This document shows positions 41,406 through 51,646 of a stretch of 64,000 nucleotides of DNA, in pieces. This DNA is from Azoamicus sp964456515 (GTDB taxonomy: Bacteria > Pseudomonadota > Gammaproteobacteria > UBA6186 > Azoamicaceae), in contig CAYVZP010000001.1 of assembly GCA_964456515.1 (NCBI GenBank), forward strand, positions 30,437 to 94,436, given 5' to 3'. Under the pieces are notes generated by a model. The model saw nothing but the letters and a program-made list of their open reading frames with translations. It was not told the origin of the DNA and ran no database searches. Positions within the stretch are counted from its first letter, which is position 1. Each line of letters opens with the position of its first letter. Made by a program: the position numbers and the translations under genes.

Positions 41406-42077
41406 TTAACCTATTTTCCAATCAATAGTTTTTTCACCGAGCATTTTTAAATGTATATTAACTTTTGAAAAAATTCTTGATCCAAAAAAACCTTTATTAG
41501 CAGATTTAATAGATGGGTGTGCTGCAGTAATTATAATATTTTTATTTATATTAATATATTTAATTTTATTTATTGCACAGTTACCTAATAATACAAAAAT
41601 TATTTTACGTTCTGATTCAGATAAAATTTTTATAATATTATCTGTAAATATCTCCCAGTCAAGATGTTTATGTGATCCAGGTTTATTTTCCTCAACTGTT
41701 AATATACTATTCATTAATAATACTCCTTGTGCTCCCCATTTTAATAAACATGCATTGTTTTTATTATTTATTCCAAGATCATCATATAATTCTTTATAAA
41801 TATTAATTATTGAACTAGTTAAATTGATTCCTGGTAAAATAGAAAATGATAAACCATGTGCCTGTCCAGTTGCACAATATGGATCCTGACCTAAAAAAAC
41901 AACCTTAACTTTATGAAACGGTGTAATTTGTAAAAAATTAAAAATTAATTTATTGGAAGGATAAATATTTTTATTTATACGTTCTTTTATTAAAAATTGC
42001 ATTAAATTTATAATGTATTGTTTTTTAAATTCATAATATAAAAAATTATGCCAAATTTTATCAATATTTAAAGTCAA
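41406..42077 (-). CDS. ung: Uracil-DNA glycosylase, probable TTG start
   Basis: Removes uracil from DNA. The water-activating loop GQDPYCATGQAHGLSFS, NSILTVEENKPGSHKHLDWEIFTD, the VLLGNCA strand and the C-terminal HPSIKSANKGFFGSRIFSK loop with the catalytic histidine are conserved. The open frame extends upstream into tRNA-Leu, so its ATG at 42125 cannot be the real start. A TTG at 42077 preceded by GGA 8 nt upstream gives 223 residues (229 in E. coli) and aligns with the family N-terminus. One of very few DNA-repair genes here; it would counter the C-to-T drift that drives AT-richness. Confidence 0.93.
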   Translation of the reverse strand: MTLNIDKIWHNFLYYEFKKQYIINLMQFLIKERINKNIYPSNKLIFNFLQITPFHKVKVVFLGQDPYCATGQAHGLSFSILPGINLTSSIINIYKELYDDLGINNKNNACLLKWGAQGVLLMNSILTVEENKPGSHKHLDWEIFTDNIIKILSESERKIIFVLLGNCAINKIKYININKNIIITAAHPSIKSANKGFFGSRIFSKVNIHLKMLGEKTIDWKIG

Positions 42078-42098
42078 AATATAGTTCCATATTAAAAA

Positions 42099-42182
42099 TA
42101 CCGAGAGAGAGACTTGAACTCTCATGATCTAACGATCAATAGATTTTGAGTCTATCGTGTCTACCAATTTCACCATCTCGGC
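42099..42182 (-). tRNA. tRNA-Leu (CAA)
   Basis: A class II tRNA of 84 nt on the minus strand. The acceptor is GCCGAGA/TCTCGGT, the anticodon loop CTCAAAA (anticodon CAA) and the T-loop TTCAAGT; the discriminator is A. It lies just upstream of ung. Confidence 0.95.
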
Positions 42183-42283
42183 AAATGTGTGTTGAAGAAA
42201 AACATATTTTTTGATATTATAACAAATAAAATAATTAATTCTATATTATTAGATAAATAAATCTAAAACAAGGAAAATAAAAT

Positions 42284-42643
42284 ATGATTAATAAATATAT
42301 AGTTCTTTTAATGTCATTTTTAATATCAAATATAAGTTATGCAAATCAAACAAATAATATAACTGATTCATTAGGATCATTTTTATTATTTCCATTTTTA
42401 TTTATATTAATGTATATATTATTAATTAGACCGCAAACTAAAAAAGCCAACGATCATAAAACATTGCTAAATAACTTGAAAATTAATGACGAAGTTGTAA
42501 CTCAAAGCGGTTTTTTAGGTAAAATAAAAAAAATATTAGATCAATTTATAATACTATCATTAAATGATAATACAGATATTATAATAAAAAAAGATGCTAT
42601 ATCAACGATATTACCTAAAAATAGTATTAAACAAATCAAATGA
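42284..42643 (+). CDS. yajC: Preprotein translocase accessory protein YajC
   Basis: 119 residues (110 in E. coli). A signal-like N-terminus (MINKYIVLLMSFLISNISYA) precedes a second hydrophobic helix ending in LLIRPQTKKANDHKTLL, the YajC signature. The GDEVVTQSGFLGKI-like NDEVVTQSGFLGKIKK follows. YajC associates with SecDF. An AAGGAAA sequence is upstream of the ATG. It overlaps secD by 4 bp. Confidence 0.95.
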   Translation: MINKYIVLLMSFLISNISYANQTNNITDSLGSFLLFPFLFILMYILLIRPQTKKANDHKTLLNNLKINDEVVTQSGFLGKIKKILDQFIILSLNDNTDIIIKKDAISTILPKNSIKQIK

Positions 42644-44439
42644 TTATATCACTTAAAAAAAAATGTATTTTTATATTAGTTGTTTTTTTTATAAGTATAA
42701 TATATGCTGCTCCAAATATATATGGTGAAGATCCATCAATAATATTAAATAGTCATAAAGAAATAAATAATAATTTTGTAATTAAAATAAATAACGATTT
42801 TATTAAAAAAAAAATTATATCTAAATCTATTAAAATTGAGGAAAAAAATGTATTAATAATACGATTCGCAACTACAGTTGATCAATTTAATGCATATGAA
42901 ATAATAAAAAAGAAAAAATTGCCAGCAGTAATATCATTAAATATATTAAATTCAAATAAATTAAAACTATTTCAATATATTAATTCAAAACCAATGAAAA
43001 TGGGATTAGATTTAAGAGGTGGGGTTCATTTATTAATAAAAATAAATACGTATGAAAATATTAAAAATATAACTAAAATAAATTTTTTATTATTAAAAAA
43101 TTATTTTAAAAAAAATAATATAAAAATTAATATAATTAAAAGTAAAAATAATAAAATAATTAAAATTACTTTTCATAATATAAATAAACATGATATTTAT
43201 TATAATTTTATAGATCAAAATATAAATGATTTTGAAATATATTATGATAAAAATAATGTAATGAAATTTAAAATAAAAAAACATATAGAAATGGAAATTA
43301 AAAAAAATGCATTAGAACAAACAATACATATTTTAACAAAAAGAATAAACGAATTAGGAATATCTGATGCAATAATTCAACAAAATGGTATTAACAAAAT
43401 AATAGTGGAAATACCAGGAATACAAAATATATCATATGCGAAAAAAATAATTGGTAAAACAGCTACATTAAATTTTATGTTAGTAAATAAAACTAAAAAT
43501 TTAACTAATTTAACAAAAAAAAATGTTAAAATATTATATAATGATGATAATATTCCAATAATATTAAAAAACAAACCTATTTTAACTGGCAATTCAATAA
43601 TACATGCAACATCAGGATTTGAAAACACTTTTAATAAACCATGTATTAATATTACAATTAAAAAAAAAGATGCTAAAATTTTTAATAAAATAACAAAAAA
43701 AAATATTGGTAATTTAATTGCTATAATATATAAAGAAAATATATATAATAATAAATCCATTGAAGAAACCAAGGAAAAAATAATAAATATAGCAAAAATA
43801 ACCACAGAATTAGGTGATCAATTTCAAATAACAGGATTAAATTTACAAGAATCTAAAGATTTAGCTTTATTATTACGATCAGGATCATTACCCACATCAA
43901 TAACAATCATTGAAGAAAAACTGATAGGACCAACTTTAGGTGAAATAAATATTAAAAATGGATTAATATCTATATATATATCATTATTTACAATTTTTAT
44001 ATTTATGTTTTTAAAATATAAAACATTAGGAATAATAGCAAATATTAGTTTAATATTAAATTTGACATTATTAATATCAATAATGTCAGTAATTGGAATA
44101 ATTGTGACATTGCCAGGTTTGGCTGGAATAGCGTTAACCATAGGAATGAGTATAGATGGAAATATATTAATATTTGAAAGAATTAAAGAAGAATTAAAAT
44201 CAAATTCTATGAAAATAGCTATAGAAAATGGATTTAACAATGCTCTAACAAGCATTATTGATTCAAATATTACAACCTTAATAATAGGATTGATATTAAT
44301 TTTATTAGCATCTGGCCCAATTAAAAGTTTTGGTATAACATTATCTATAGGTATACTAACATCTTTATATTCTTCAATATTTGTATCAAAAACAATCATT
44401 GATTTTATAAATTGTAATAATAAAGTTTTATTAAAATGA
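42640..44439 (+). CDS. secD: Protein translocase subunit SecD
   Basis: 599 residues (615 in E. coli). It has one N-terminal helix, a large periplasmic part with MGLDLRGGVHLLI, and a C-terminal five-helix bundle with LRSGSLPTSITIIEEKLIGPTLG and the RND-type GMSIDGNILIFERIKEEL. SecDF uses the proton motive force to pull exported proteins through SecYEG. It overlaps yajC and secF by 4 bp each. Confidence 0.97.
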   Translation: MIISLKKKCIFILVVFFISIIYAAPNIYGEDPSIILNSHKEINNNFVIKINNDFIKKKIISKSIKIEEKNVLIIRFATTVDQFNAYEIIKKKKLPAVISLNILNSNKLKLFQYINSKPMKMGLDLRGGVHLLIKINTYENIKNITKINFLLLKNYFKKNNIKINIIKSKNNKIIKITFHNINKHDIYYNFIDQNINDFEIYYDKNNVMKFKIKKHIEMEIKKNALEQTIHILTKRINELGISDAIIQQNGINKIIVEIPGIQNISYAKKIIGKTATLNFMLVNKTKNLTNLTKKNVKILYNDDNIPIILKNKPILTGNSIIHATSGFENTFNKPCINITIKKKDAKIFNKITKKNIGNLIAIIYKENIYNNKSIEETKEKIINIAKITTELGDQFQITGLNLQESKDLALLLRSGSLPTSITIIEEKLIGPTLGEINIKNGLISIYISLFTIFIFMFLKYKTLGIIANISLILNLTLLISIMSVIGIIVTLPGLAGIALTIGMSIDGNILIFERIKEELKSNSMKIAIENGFNNALTSIIDSNITTLIIGLILILLASGPIKSFGITLSIGILTSLYSSIFVSKTIIDFINCNNKVLLK

Positions 44440-45275
44440 ATATAAATTTTATAAAATTAAGTAAAATAAATATAGTTTTATCTATATGTTTATGTGTTTT
44501 ATCGGTTATTTCTATTACATATAATAAAATAAATTTAGGGTTAGAATTTACAAGTGGGTTGGAAATTGAAATTCAATGTAATAATAATATTGATATAAAT
44601 TTTTTTAAAAAAGAGCTTAAAGATTATAAAAATATAGTCATTAAACATTATGGGTCACAAAAACATATACAATTAAAAATAAAAAAAACGGAAAAAAAAA
44701 AAGATGAAATTTTAAAAACAATTCAAACTAAAATTAAAAACAATGGTATAATTTTAAAAATAAATTATATTGGAGCGGAGGTAAATAGTAGTATTATAAC
44801 TGATAGTATTAATGCTATTATAATTGCTATAATAAGCATGTTTATGTATTTAAGTTATAGATTTAATATACAATTATCTGTTAGCGCGATATTAACATTA
44901 TTTCATGATGTATTAATTTTAATTGGTTTAATATCATTTTTTGAAATAGAATTAAATTTAATAGTAATGTCTGCCATTTTTGCAGTGTTTGGTTATTCAG
45001 TAAATGATACTGTGGTTATATTTGATAGAATACGTGAAAATATCAAGATATATCATGATAGATCTATTGAAAATATAATAAATATATCAATTAATAATAC
45101 AATTTCCAGAACATTAATGACATCAATATCAACATTAATTGTAACAACTATATTAATTTTATTTTGTGGGGATCATTTATTTTATTTTTCAATTATATTA
45201 TCTATAGGTATAATTGTAGGTACATATTCTTCTATATATATATCAACAGCCATATTATTATTAACAAAAAAGTAA
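44436..45275 (+). CDS. secF: Protein translocase subunit SecF
   Basis: 279 residues (323 in E. coli). Six predicted membrane helices. The periplasmic GLEFTSGLEIEIQ strand and the FAVFGYSVNDTVVIFDRIRENIK helix, with the proton-relay Asp, are intact. The last 6 bp overlap the predicted 5' stem of RNase P RNA. Confidence 0.96.
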   Translation: MNINFIKLSKINIVLSICLCVLSVISITYNKINLGLEFTSGLEIEIQCNNNIDINFFKKELKDYKNIVIKHYGSQKHIQLKIKKTEKKKDEILKTIQTKIKNNGIILKINYIGAEVNSSIITDSINAIIIAIISMFMYLSYRFNIQLSVSAILTLFHDVLILIGLISFFEIELNLIVMSAIFAVFGYSVNDTVVIFDRIRENIKIYHDRSIENIINISINNTISRTLMTSISTLIVTTILILFCGDHLFYFSIILSIGIIVGTYSSIYISTAILLLTKK

Positions 45276-45560
45276 ACATATAAATAACTTGTTTAAAGAG
45301 GAAAGTCTGGACTCCTAAAAAATATATTAGATAAAATCTAATAAATAAAAATTGAAAGAAACTATTATAGAAAAAAATAATTGAAAAAAAATGTAAAAGA
45401 TTAAAACTAATTGAAAATATTAATAAATCTTATTAGGAGCAAAAACAAACAAGATAAAAATTTTTTTAAAATTATCTAGGTGTTTGCAAAAAAATATATA
45501 CAAATTTATATTTAAGATAAATAATTATTAAAACAAAATCCAGCTTATAAATGTTTACTT
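45270..45560 (+). ncRNA. rnpB: RNase P RNA (catalytic subunit), reduced
   Basis: The spacer between secF and ndk holds an RNase P RNA of about 291 nt (377 in E. coli). Conserved region I reads GAGGAAAGTCTGGACTCC at 45298-45315. Conserved region IV is AGGAGCAAAAACAAACAAG around 45434-45453. Conserved region V is ACAAAATCCAGCTTATA at 45533-45549. The ends AAGTAAACAT (45270-45279) and ATGTTTACTT (45551-45560) form stem P1. The helices between are short and AT-rich. It processes the 5' ends of the tRNAs. The ends are estimated from P1 and may be off by some bases. Confidence 0.88.
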
Positions 45561-45577
45561 ATGTAAAAGGAAAAAAA

Positions 45578-45997
45578 ATGAATGAAAATAAAACATTGTT
45601 GTTAATTAAACCAGATGCTATGCAAAAAAAAATAATTGGTAAAATTATATCAATTTTAGAACAAAATAATATAAATATTATACAAATAAAAATATTAAAA
45701 TTAACGCAATTACAAGCTCAGGCATTTTATAACGATCATAAAAACAAAAAATTTTATTCTGAATTAATAGAATTTATGACATCATATAATATCACTGCTT
45801 TAATTTTACAAACTGATAATATTAATACCATACAATGCGTTAGAACATTAATAGGAGATACTAATTATACAAAAGCGAAAGAAAATACAATTAGATATAA
45901 ATTTGCCACAAGTTTAACTAAAAATACTGTACATGCATCAGATAGCATAACTTCTTATATTAAAGAAAATGATATTATATTTAATGATAAATATTAA
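45578..45997 (+). CDS. ndk: Nucleoside diphosphate kinase
   Basis: 139 residues (143 in E. coli). It phosphorylates NDPs from ATP to keep NTP and dNTP pools. TLLLIKPDAMQKKIIGKI at the N-terminus, the YxxHxxKxFY segment FYNDHKNKKFYSEL, and the phosphohistidine site NTVHASDS are present. I use the ATG at 45578, preceded by AAAGGAA; a frame-compatible ATG at 45551 lies inside RNase P RNA. It overlaps rlmN by 14 bp. It starts the conserved ndk-rlmN-hisS-yfgM-bamB-der series. Confidence 0.95.
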   Translation: MNENKTLLLIKPDAMQKKIIGKIISILEQNNINIIQIKILKLTQLQAQAFYNDHKNKKFYSELIEFMTSYNITALILQTDNINTIQCVRTLIGDTNYTKAKENTIRYKFATSLTKNTVHASDSITSYIKENDIIFNDKY

Positions 45998-47030
45998 AAA
46001 ATCTTGGAAAATTAATTTAATTAATTTAAATCCAACATCAATAAAAAAAATTATATTATTATTAAATGAAAAACCGTTTTATTATCAAATGATATTATTA
46101 CATATATATAATAAAAATAATGCAAATTTAAATTTAATAAAAAACATTAATAATACTTCGAGATTTAAATTGCAAAATATATCATATATTAAATATTTAT
46201 ATATTAAAGAAACTTTATTATCTAAAGATAATACAATTAAGTTAATATTAACAAACAATCATTATATAGAAAGTGTTTTAATTCCAAATAATAAAAATCA
46301 TTTTACATTATGTTTATCATCACAAATAAATTGTATTTTAAATTGTTCTTTTTGTTATACCGGTAAAATGAAATTTAAAGGTAATTTAAAACATTGGGAA
46401 ATATTATCACAAATATTAATAGCAAAAAAAATTATTACAAAATTTATACACAAAAAAATTATTACAAATGTTGTTTTTATGGGAATGGGTGAACCATTAT
46501 TAAATTTTTTAAATTTATTAGCATCAATTAAAACAATAAACAATAAATATTGTATGAATATTCATGTAAATAAAATTACTGTAAGTAGTGCTGGTATAAC
46601 ACCTAATGTAATACAATTAAACAATTTAAATATACGTTTAGCTTTATCTTTACACGCAACCACAAATAATTTAAGAACTAAAATAATGACAATAAATAAA
46701 AAATATTCATTAACTGAATTGTTACATACATGTACCATGTTTAAGAAAAATAACCTAACAATTGAATATATTATGTTAAATAATATAAATGATTCAAAGG
46801 TTGACGCGGAAAATTTATCACAATTATTAAAATACATACAATGTAAAGTATGTTTAATACCATTTAATGATTTTAAAAAAAATAATTATAAATATAGTTG
46901 TAGTAAATCTAATAATATTAAATTATTTCAAAAAATATTAAAAAATAATAATATAATAACAACTATAAGAAAAAGCATGGGATTTGATATAAATGGTGGA
47001 TGTGGACAATTGTGCGGTAAATATGATTAA
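45984..47030 (+). CDS. rlmN: Dual-specificity rRNA/tRNA adenine-C2 methyltransferase RlmN
   Basis: 348 residues (384 in E. coli). Radical-SAM enzyme that methylates A2503 of 23S rRNA and A37 of some tRNAs. The 4Fe-4S binding motif CILNCSFCYTG (CxxxCxxC) follows FTLCLSSQ. VVFMGMGEPLLN is the SAM-binding GEP motif. The methyl-carrying cysteine lies in GGCGQLCG near the C-terminus. I use the ATG at 45984, which gives the family-like start; 45969 is also possible. It overlaps hisS by 8 bp. Confidence 0.94.
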   Translation: MINIKKSWKINLINLNPTSIKKIILLLNEKPFYYQMILLHIYNKNNANLNLIKNINNTSRFKLQNISYIKYLYIKETLLSKDNTIKLILTNNHYIESVLIPNNKNHFTLCLSSQINCILNCSFCYTGKMKFKGNLKHWEILSQILIAKKIITKFIHKKIITNVVFMGMGEPLLNFLNLLASIKTINNKYCMNIHVNKITVSSAGITPNVIQLNNLNIRLALSLHATTNNLRTKIMTINKKYSLTELLHTCTMFKKNNLTIEYIMLNNINDSKVDAENLSQLLKYIQCKVCLIPFNDFKKNNYKYSCSKSNNIKLFQKILKNNNIITTIRKSMGFDINGGCGQLCGKYD

Positions 47031-48075
47031 CATATATAATATTAAAGGAATAAAAGAAATATTTATACCAGAAATATACAGGTTTCAAAATATTGTAAAA
47101 ACATTTGATGCAATTATTTATTCCTATGGATATAATGAAATTAAATTGCCATTATTAGAAAAAACGTTTTTATTTAAAAAAACTTTAGGTAAAAACTCTG
47201 ATATTATAACAAAGGAAATGTTTTCATTTTATGATAAAAATAAAATTTTATTAACATTAATACCTGAAGGGACAACAAGTTGCCTTAAATCATTAGCTGT
47301 AAAAGGATTTTTAAGAAATAAACAAAAAATAGATGTATGGTATATCAGTCCAATGTTTCGTAGAGAAAAACCACAAAAAGGTCGTCATAGATTATTTTAT
47401 CAAATTGGTATAGAATCATTTGGAGTTAAAGATTATATAAAAGAAATAGAACATATAATAATAATAAAAAAATTATTTAATAAATTAAATATTGAAACCA
47501 TAATATTAGAATTAAATTGTTTAGACAACAATACTAATTATAAAAATATTTTATATAATTTTTTTAATAAACATTTAATAAATATAAAAATTAATAAAAC
47601 TATAAACGTATTAAAATTATTAGATAAAAATAAAATTATAAATAATATACAATTACCAAAATCAATAGATTGCTTAAATAGACAAATACGATATAATTTT
47701 ATCAAAGCGATTTATACCGCAGCGAAATGTAATATATCATTTACGATAAATCATAGACTTGTTAGAGGTTTAGATTATTATGATAATATTGTTTATGAAT
47801 GGACGAGCAATATTAATAATAAAAAATTAACAATTTGTGCTGGAGGCAGATATAATAAATTATCATACTATTTATTTAAAATCAATACATATTGTACAGG
47901 GTGCGCTATAGGTATAGAACGATTAAGTTTATTATTATCACATTGTAACAAACAACCAATTAAATTTAAAACATTAATAAATAATAGTAAAAGCATTCAT
48001 ATTAATTTAAAAATATTAGAACATATAAGAATCAATAATAATAATAAAAATTTAATTTATAAAAATAAAAATTAA
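47023..48075 (+). CDS. hisS: Histidyl-tRNA synthetase lacking most of the anticodon-binding domain
   Basis: 350 residues against 424 in E. coli. The class II catalytic core is complete: YNIKGIKEIFIPE, the motif 2 block FRREKPQKGRHRLFYQIGIESFG, the histidine-binding LVRGLDYYDNIVYEW, AGGRYNKLS and motif 3 GCAIGIERLSLLL. The protein then ends about 45 residues later with a tail rich in Asn and Lys, where other HisRS carry an alpha/beta anticodon-binding domain of roughly 100 residues. An interruption by frameshift is not evident, since no domain-like sequence follows before the next gene. I chose the ATG at 47023, which overlaps rlmN by 8 bp. Confidence 0.93.
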   Translation: MINIYNIKGIKEIFIPEIYRFQNIVKTFDAIIYSYGYNEIKLPLLEKTFLFKKTLGKNSDIITKEMFSFYDKNKILLTLIPEGTTSCLKSLAVKGFLRNKQKIDVWYISPMFRREKPQKGRHRLFYQIGIESFGVKDYIKEIEHIIIIKKLFNKLNIETIILELNCLDNNTNYKNILYNFFNKHLINIKINKTINVLKLLDKNKIINNIQLPKSIDCLNRQIRYNFIKAIYTAAKCNISFTINHRLVRGLDYYDNIVYEWTSNINNKKLTICAGGRYNKLSYYLFKINTYCTGCAIGIERLSLLLSHCNKQPIKFKTLINNSKSIHINLKILEHIRINNNNKNLIYKNKN

Positions 48076-48115
48076 ATACTAAATACTAAATACATTTATA
48101 ATAGAAAAAAATAAT

Positions 48116-48445
48116 ATGAAAAATTTCAAACATACAATTTATAGTATATTAATTATATCAGCATCATTAATATTCACATTTTATTTATTGCATCATACAA
48201 CTAATATCCAAAAAAAAGAATCTTATTTATATTATACATTAATATTACATATACAAAACAATGATACTAAAAACGCAAAATATTATGCTAAAAAAATAAT
48301 CCAAAACAAATATACTTCATTATATTATGACACGGCATGCGTATATTTGTACAAGCATTATTTAAATTATAATACAATTAAAACATTTATTTATTATAAT
48401 AATATAATTAATAAAAATCATTATATATTAACATCATTAACATGA
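48116..48445 (+). CDS. YfgM-like membrane-anchored protein, shortened
   Basis: 109 residues: one N-terminal membrane helix (about 8-25) and a periplasmic part with a helical-repeat look (YLYYTLILHIQNNDTKNAKYYAKKII). Its place between hisS and a bamB-like gene is the place of yfgM in E. coli, where YfgM (206 residues) is a Sec-associated chaperone-like protein with TPR repeats. Here the protein is about half that length. Identification rests on position and topology rather than on sequence. It overlaps the next gene by 4 bp. Confidence 0.55.
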   Translation: MKNFKHTIYSILIISASLIFTFYLLHHTTNIQKKESYLYYTLILHIQNNDTKNAKYYAKKIIQNKYTSLYYDTACVYLYKHYLNYNTIKTFIYYNNIINKNHYILTSLT

Positions 48446-49520
48446 AAAAAATAATCATCAGTTTAAATACAATAATAATATTATTAATAGTTACATTTAA
48501 TTTATTTGCATCATCAAATATATTCTTAAAAGATACTATATATATAAAAAATGCTAAAATATATTATTCAAATAACATCTTATATGTTATAAATAAAAAT
48601 TATTTATATCAATATAATGATCGTAAATTAAGTAAAATAATAAAATTAAATATATATAATAAAGTTAAAAGCGTCAAACATAATGCAAATCAAATAATAA
48701 TAACCACAATAAATCAAATAATCATATTAAGCAAATTAAATCATAAAATATTATGGGAAAAATATATAAGTGGTAAAATATACGCATCAGTTATAACAAG
48801 CGATTCTATAATAATAGATAAAAATGCTGGATTAATCATAGCATTTAATCTTATTACTGGAAAACAATTATGGCGTAATCAAATATTAATGGAAAATTTT
48901 ATTATTTTTACTAATTCAAAATTATTTAAACATAATAATTATATAATATATATTTACGCCCCAAAACAAATTATATTATTTAATAAAATAACTGGCAAAA
49001 AAATAAAGTCAATATATTTATACCATATATCTCAAATTAAATCCCTTGGTGTAGAAAATCATAATTTTAAAATAAAAAAAGCATTAATATATAAAAATAT
49101 AATGTTTATATGTAATACGTCAGGTGATTTAATAATATTTGATCTTATAAAAAAAAAAATACATTGGCAGGTAACTAATATGCAATATACTGATTGTAAT
49201 AATTTTTTTATTATTAAAAAAAATTTAATAATTTTAAAAAACAATGGTATTATAGTATGTTTAAATAAATATACTGGTAAAAAACAATGGGAAAATACGT
49301 TATTTAAAAATAAAAATAATGTTAAAATAAATATAATAAAAAAAATGCAAATGATAATTTTATGCTATAAAAAACATATTTATATTATTCAATTAAGATC
49401 AGGTCAATTGATATTACAGAAAAATCTTCATATTAATATTGATGAAATTATAATAAATAATTCAAAAAATATTATATATATAAAAACAAAAAATAAAATT
49501 AAAATAATGCAAATAATATA

Positions 49521-49521
<1 letters not shown>
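48442..49521 (+). CDS. bamB: BamB-like beta-propeller protein
   Basis: 359 residues (392 in E. coli). A signal peptide (about 1-24, MKKIIISLNTIIILLIVTFN-type) is followed by repeats with the PQQ-like pattern, for example LIIAFNLITGKQLWRNQIL, IILFNKITGKKIKSIYLY, LIIFDLIKKKIHWQVTN and GIIVCLNKYTGKKQWENTL. BamB is a scaffold lipoprotein of the outer-membrane beta-barrel assembly machine. No lipobox cysteine is seen near the signal-peptide cleavage site (FASSN). Its position between the yfgM-like gene and der matches E. coli. The der start overlaps its stop by one base. Confidence 0.8.
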
Positions 49522-50795
<1,274 letters not shown>

Positions 50796-50843
50796 TATTT
50801 ATAGTATACTTAATTAACATAAAAAAATAGGGTAAATATTATA

Positions 50844-51569
50844 ATGAAAAAATATATTGTAACAATATTATTATTGTTATATTTAAACACATGTTTTGCT
50901 AACAAAATTCTTGATACACAAATAAACTTTTTTTTGGGTAAACAATATTTTGCTGAAAAACAATTTACGCAAGCAAATCATTTTTTTAATAAAATAATAT
51001 CTGAAAATAACATATTTAATATATATGTACAGCAAGCTTATATATACACGCATATAATTTATTTTAAACAAAAACATTATAATTTAGGTTTAATTAAATT
51101 AGCACGATTTGAAATAATTACTGGTAATATTATAAATAAATATTCTGATTACAATGCTGCGCTTGCAGTTTTATTTACATTACAAATAAATATAAAAAAA
51201 CTAGCATATAAAACAAAAAATTATTTAAATAAATATAATTATAAGTATTATTTAACAAAAAATATGTTAAGTCAGCATAATAATATACCTGCAATTAATT
51301 TAAAACTTGTACATGTAAATAAAATAATTAAACACAATTATTTATATAAAAAATTAAATTGTGCATTATATTATATCACAAAAGAATCATACACTTTAGC
51401 ATTAAAAAAATTAAATTATACAAATAATACAATCCCAAAAACATATTATGATTTTATACAATTATCTTTAATACTTAAAATATATAATGAATTATTTTTA
51501 TCTAATTATACTAATATAATAATTAATGAAACTATTGATAATATAAAAGAATATAAAAAAAATAATTAA
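50844..51569 (+). CDS. bamD: BamD-like TPR lipoprotein
   Basis: 241 residues (245 in E. coli). An N-terminal signal peptide ends in a possible lipobox with C17 (LYLNTC-F). The following QINFFLGKQYFAEKQFTQANHFFNKII and IYVQQAYIYTHIIYFKQKHYNLGLIKLARFEII align with the first two TPRs of BamD, where substrate motifs bind. The C-terminal part is diverged. BamD is the essential lipoprotein of the beta-barrel assembly machine. It follows der after 48 bp; position gives little support. A generic TPR lipoprotein is the alternative. Confidence 0.6.
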   Translation: MKKYIVTILLLLYLNTCFANKILDTQINFFLGKQYFAEKQFTQANHFFNKIISENNIFNIYVQQAYIYTHIIYFKQKHYNLGLIKLARFEIITGNIINKYSDYNAALAVLFTLQINIKKLAYKTKNYLNKYNYKYYLTKNMLSQHNNIPAINLKLVHVNKIIKHNYLYKKLNCALYYITKESYTLALKKLNYTNNTIPKTYYDFIQLSLILKIYNELFLSNYTNIIINETIDNIKEYKKNN

Positions 51570-51588
51570 CACTCTTTAAATTATTAGG

Positions 51589-51636
51589 TAGTAATATATA
51601 AATATTTTATGTTATTAAAATATTTATATATTACTA
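51589..51636. repeat. Perfect 21-bp inverted repeat upstream of dnaX
   Basis: The arms 51589-51609 and 51616-51636 are exact reverse complements of 21 bp, with a 6-bp loop TGTTAT. Each arm holds only one G-C pair. It ends 10 bp before the dnaX ATG, in the spacer after the bamD-like gene, and is not followed by a T-tract on the plus strand. It may be a transcript-end or processing hairpin, or an operator; no assignment is certain. Confidence 0.9.
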
Positions 51637-51646
51637 TAATATAAAA

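Noticed and set aside
43093..44399. Several leftward open frames opposite secD.
   Set aside because: They are complementary shadows of a long conserved gene; AT-rich codons such as AAT and ATT produce open antisense frames.
48076..48115. Short direct repeats (AATACTA) after hisS, considered as a frameshifted remnant of the HisRS C-terminal domain.
   Set aside because: The spacer is only 40 bp and codes for nothing like the anticodon-binding domain; the domain is lost rather than frameshifted.
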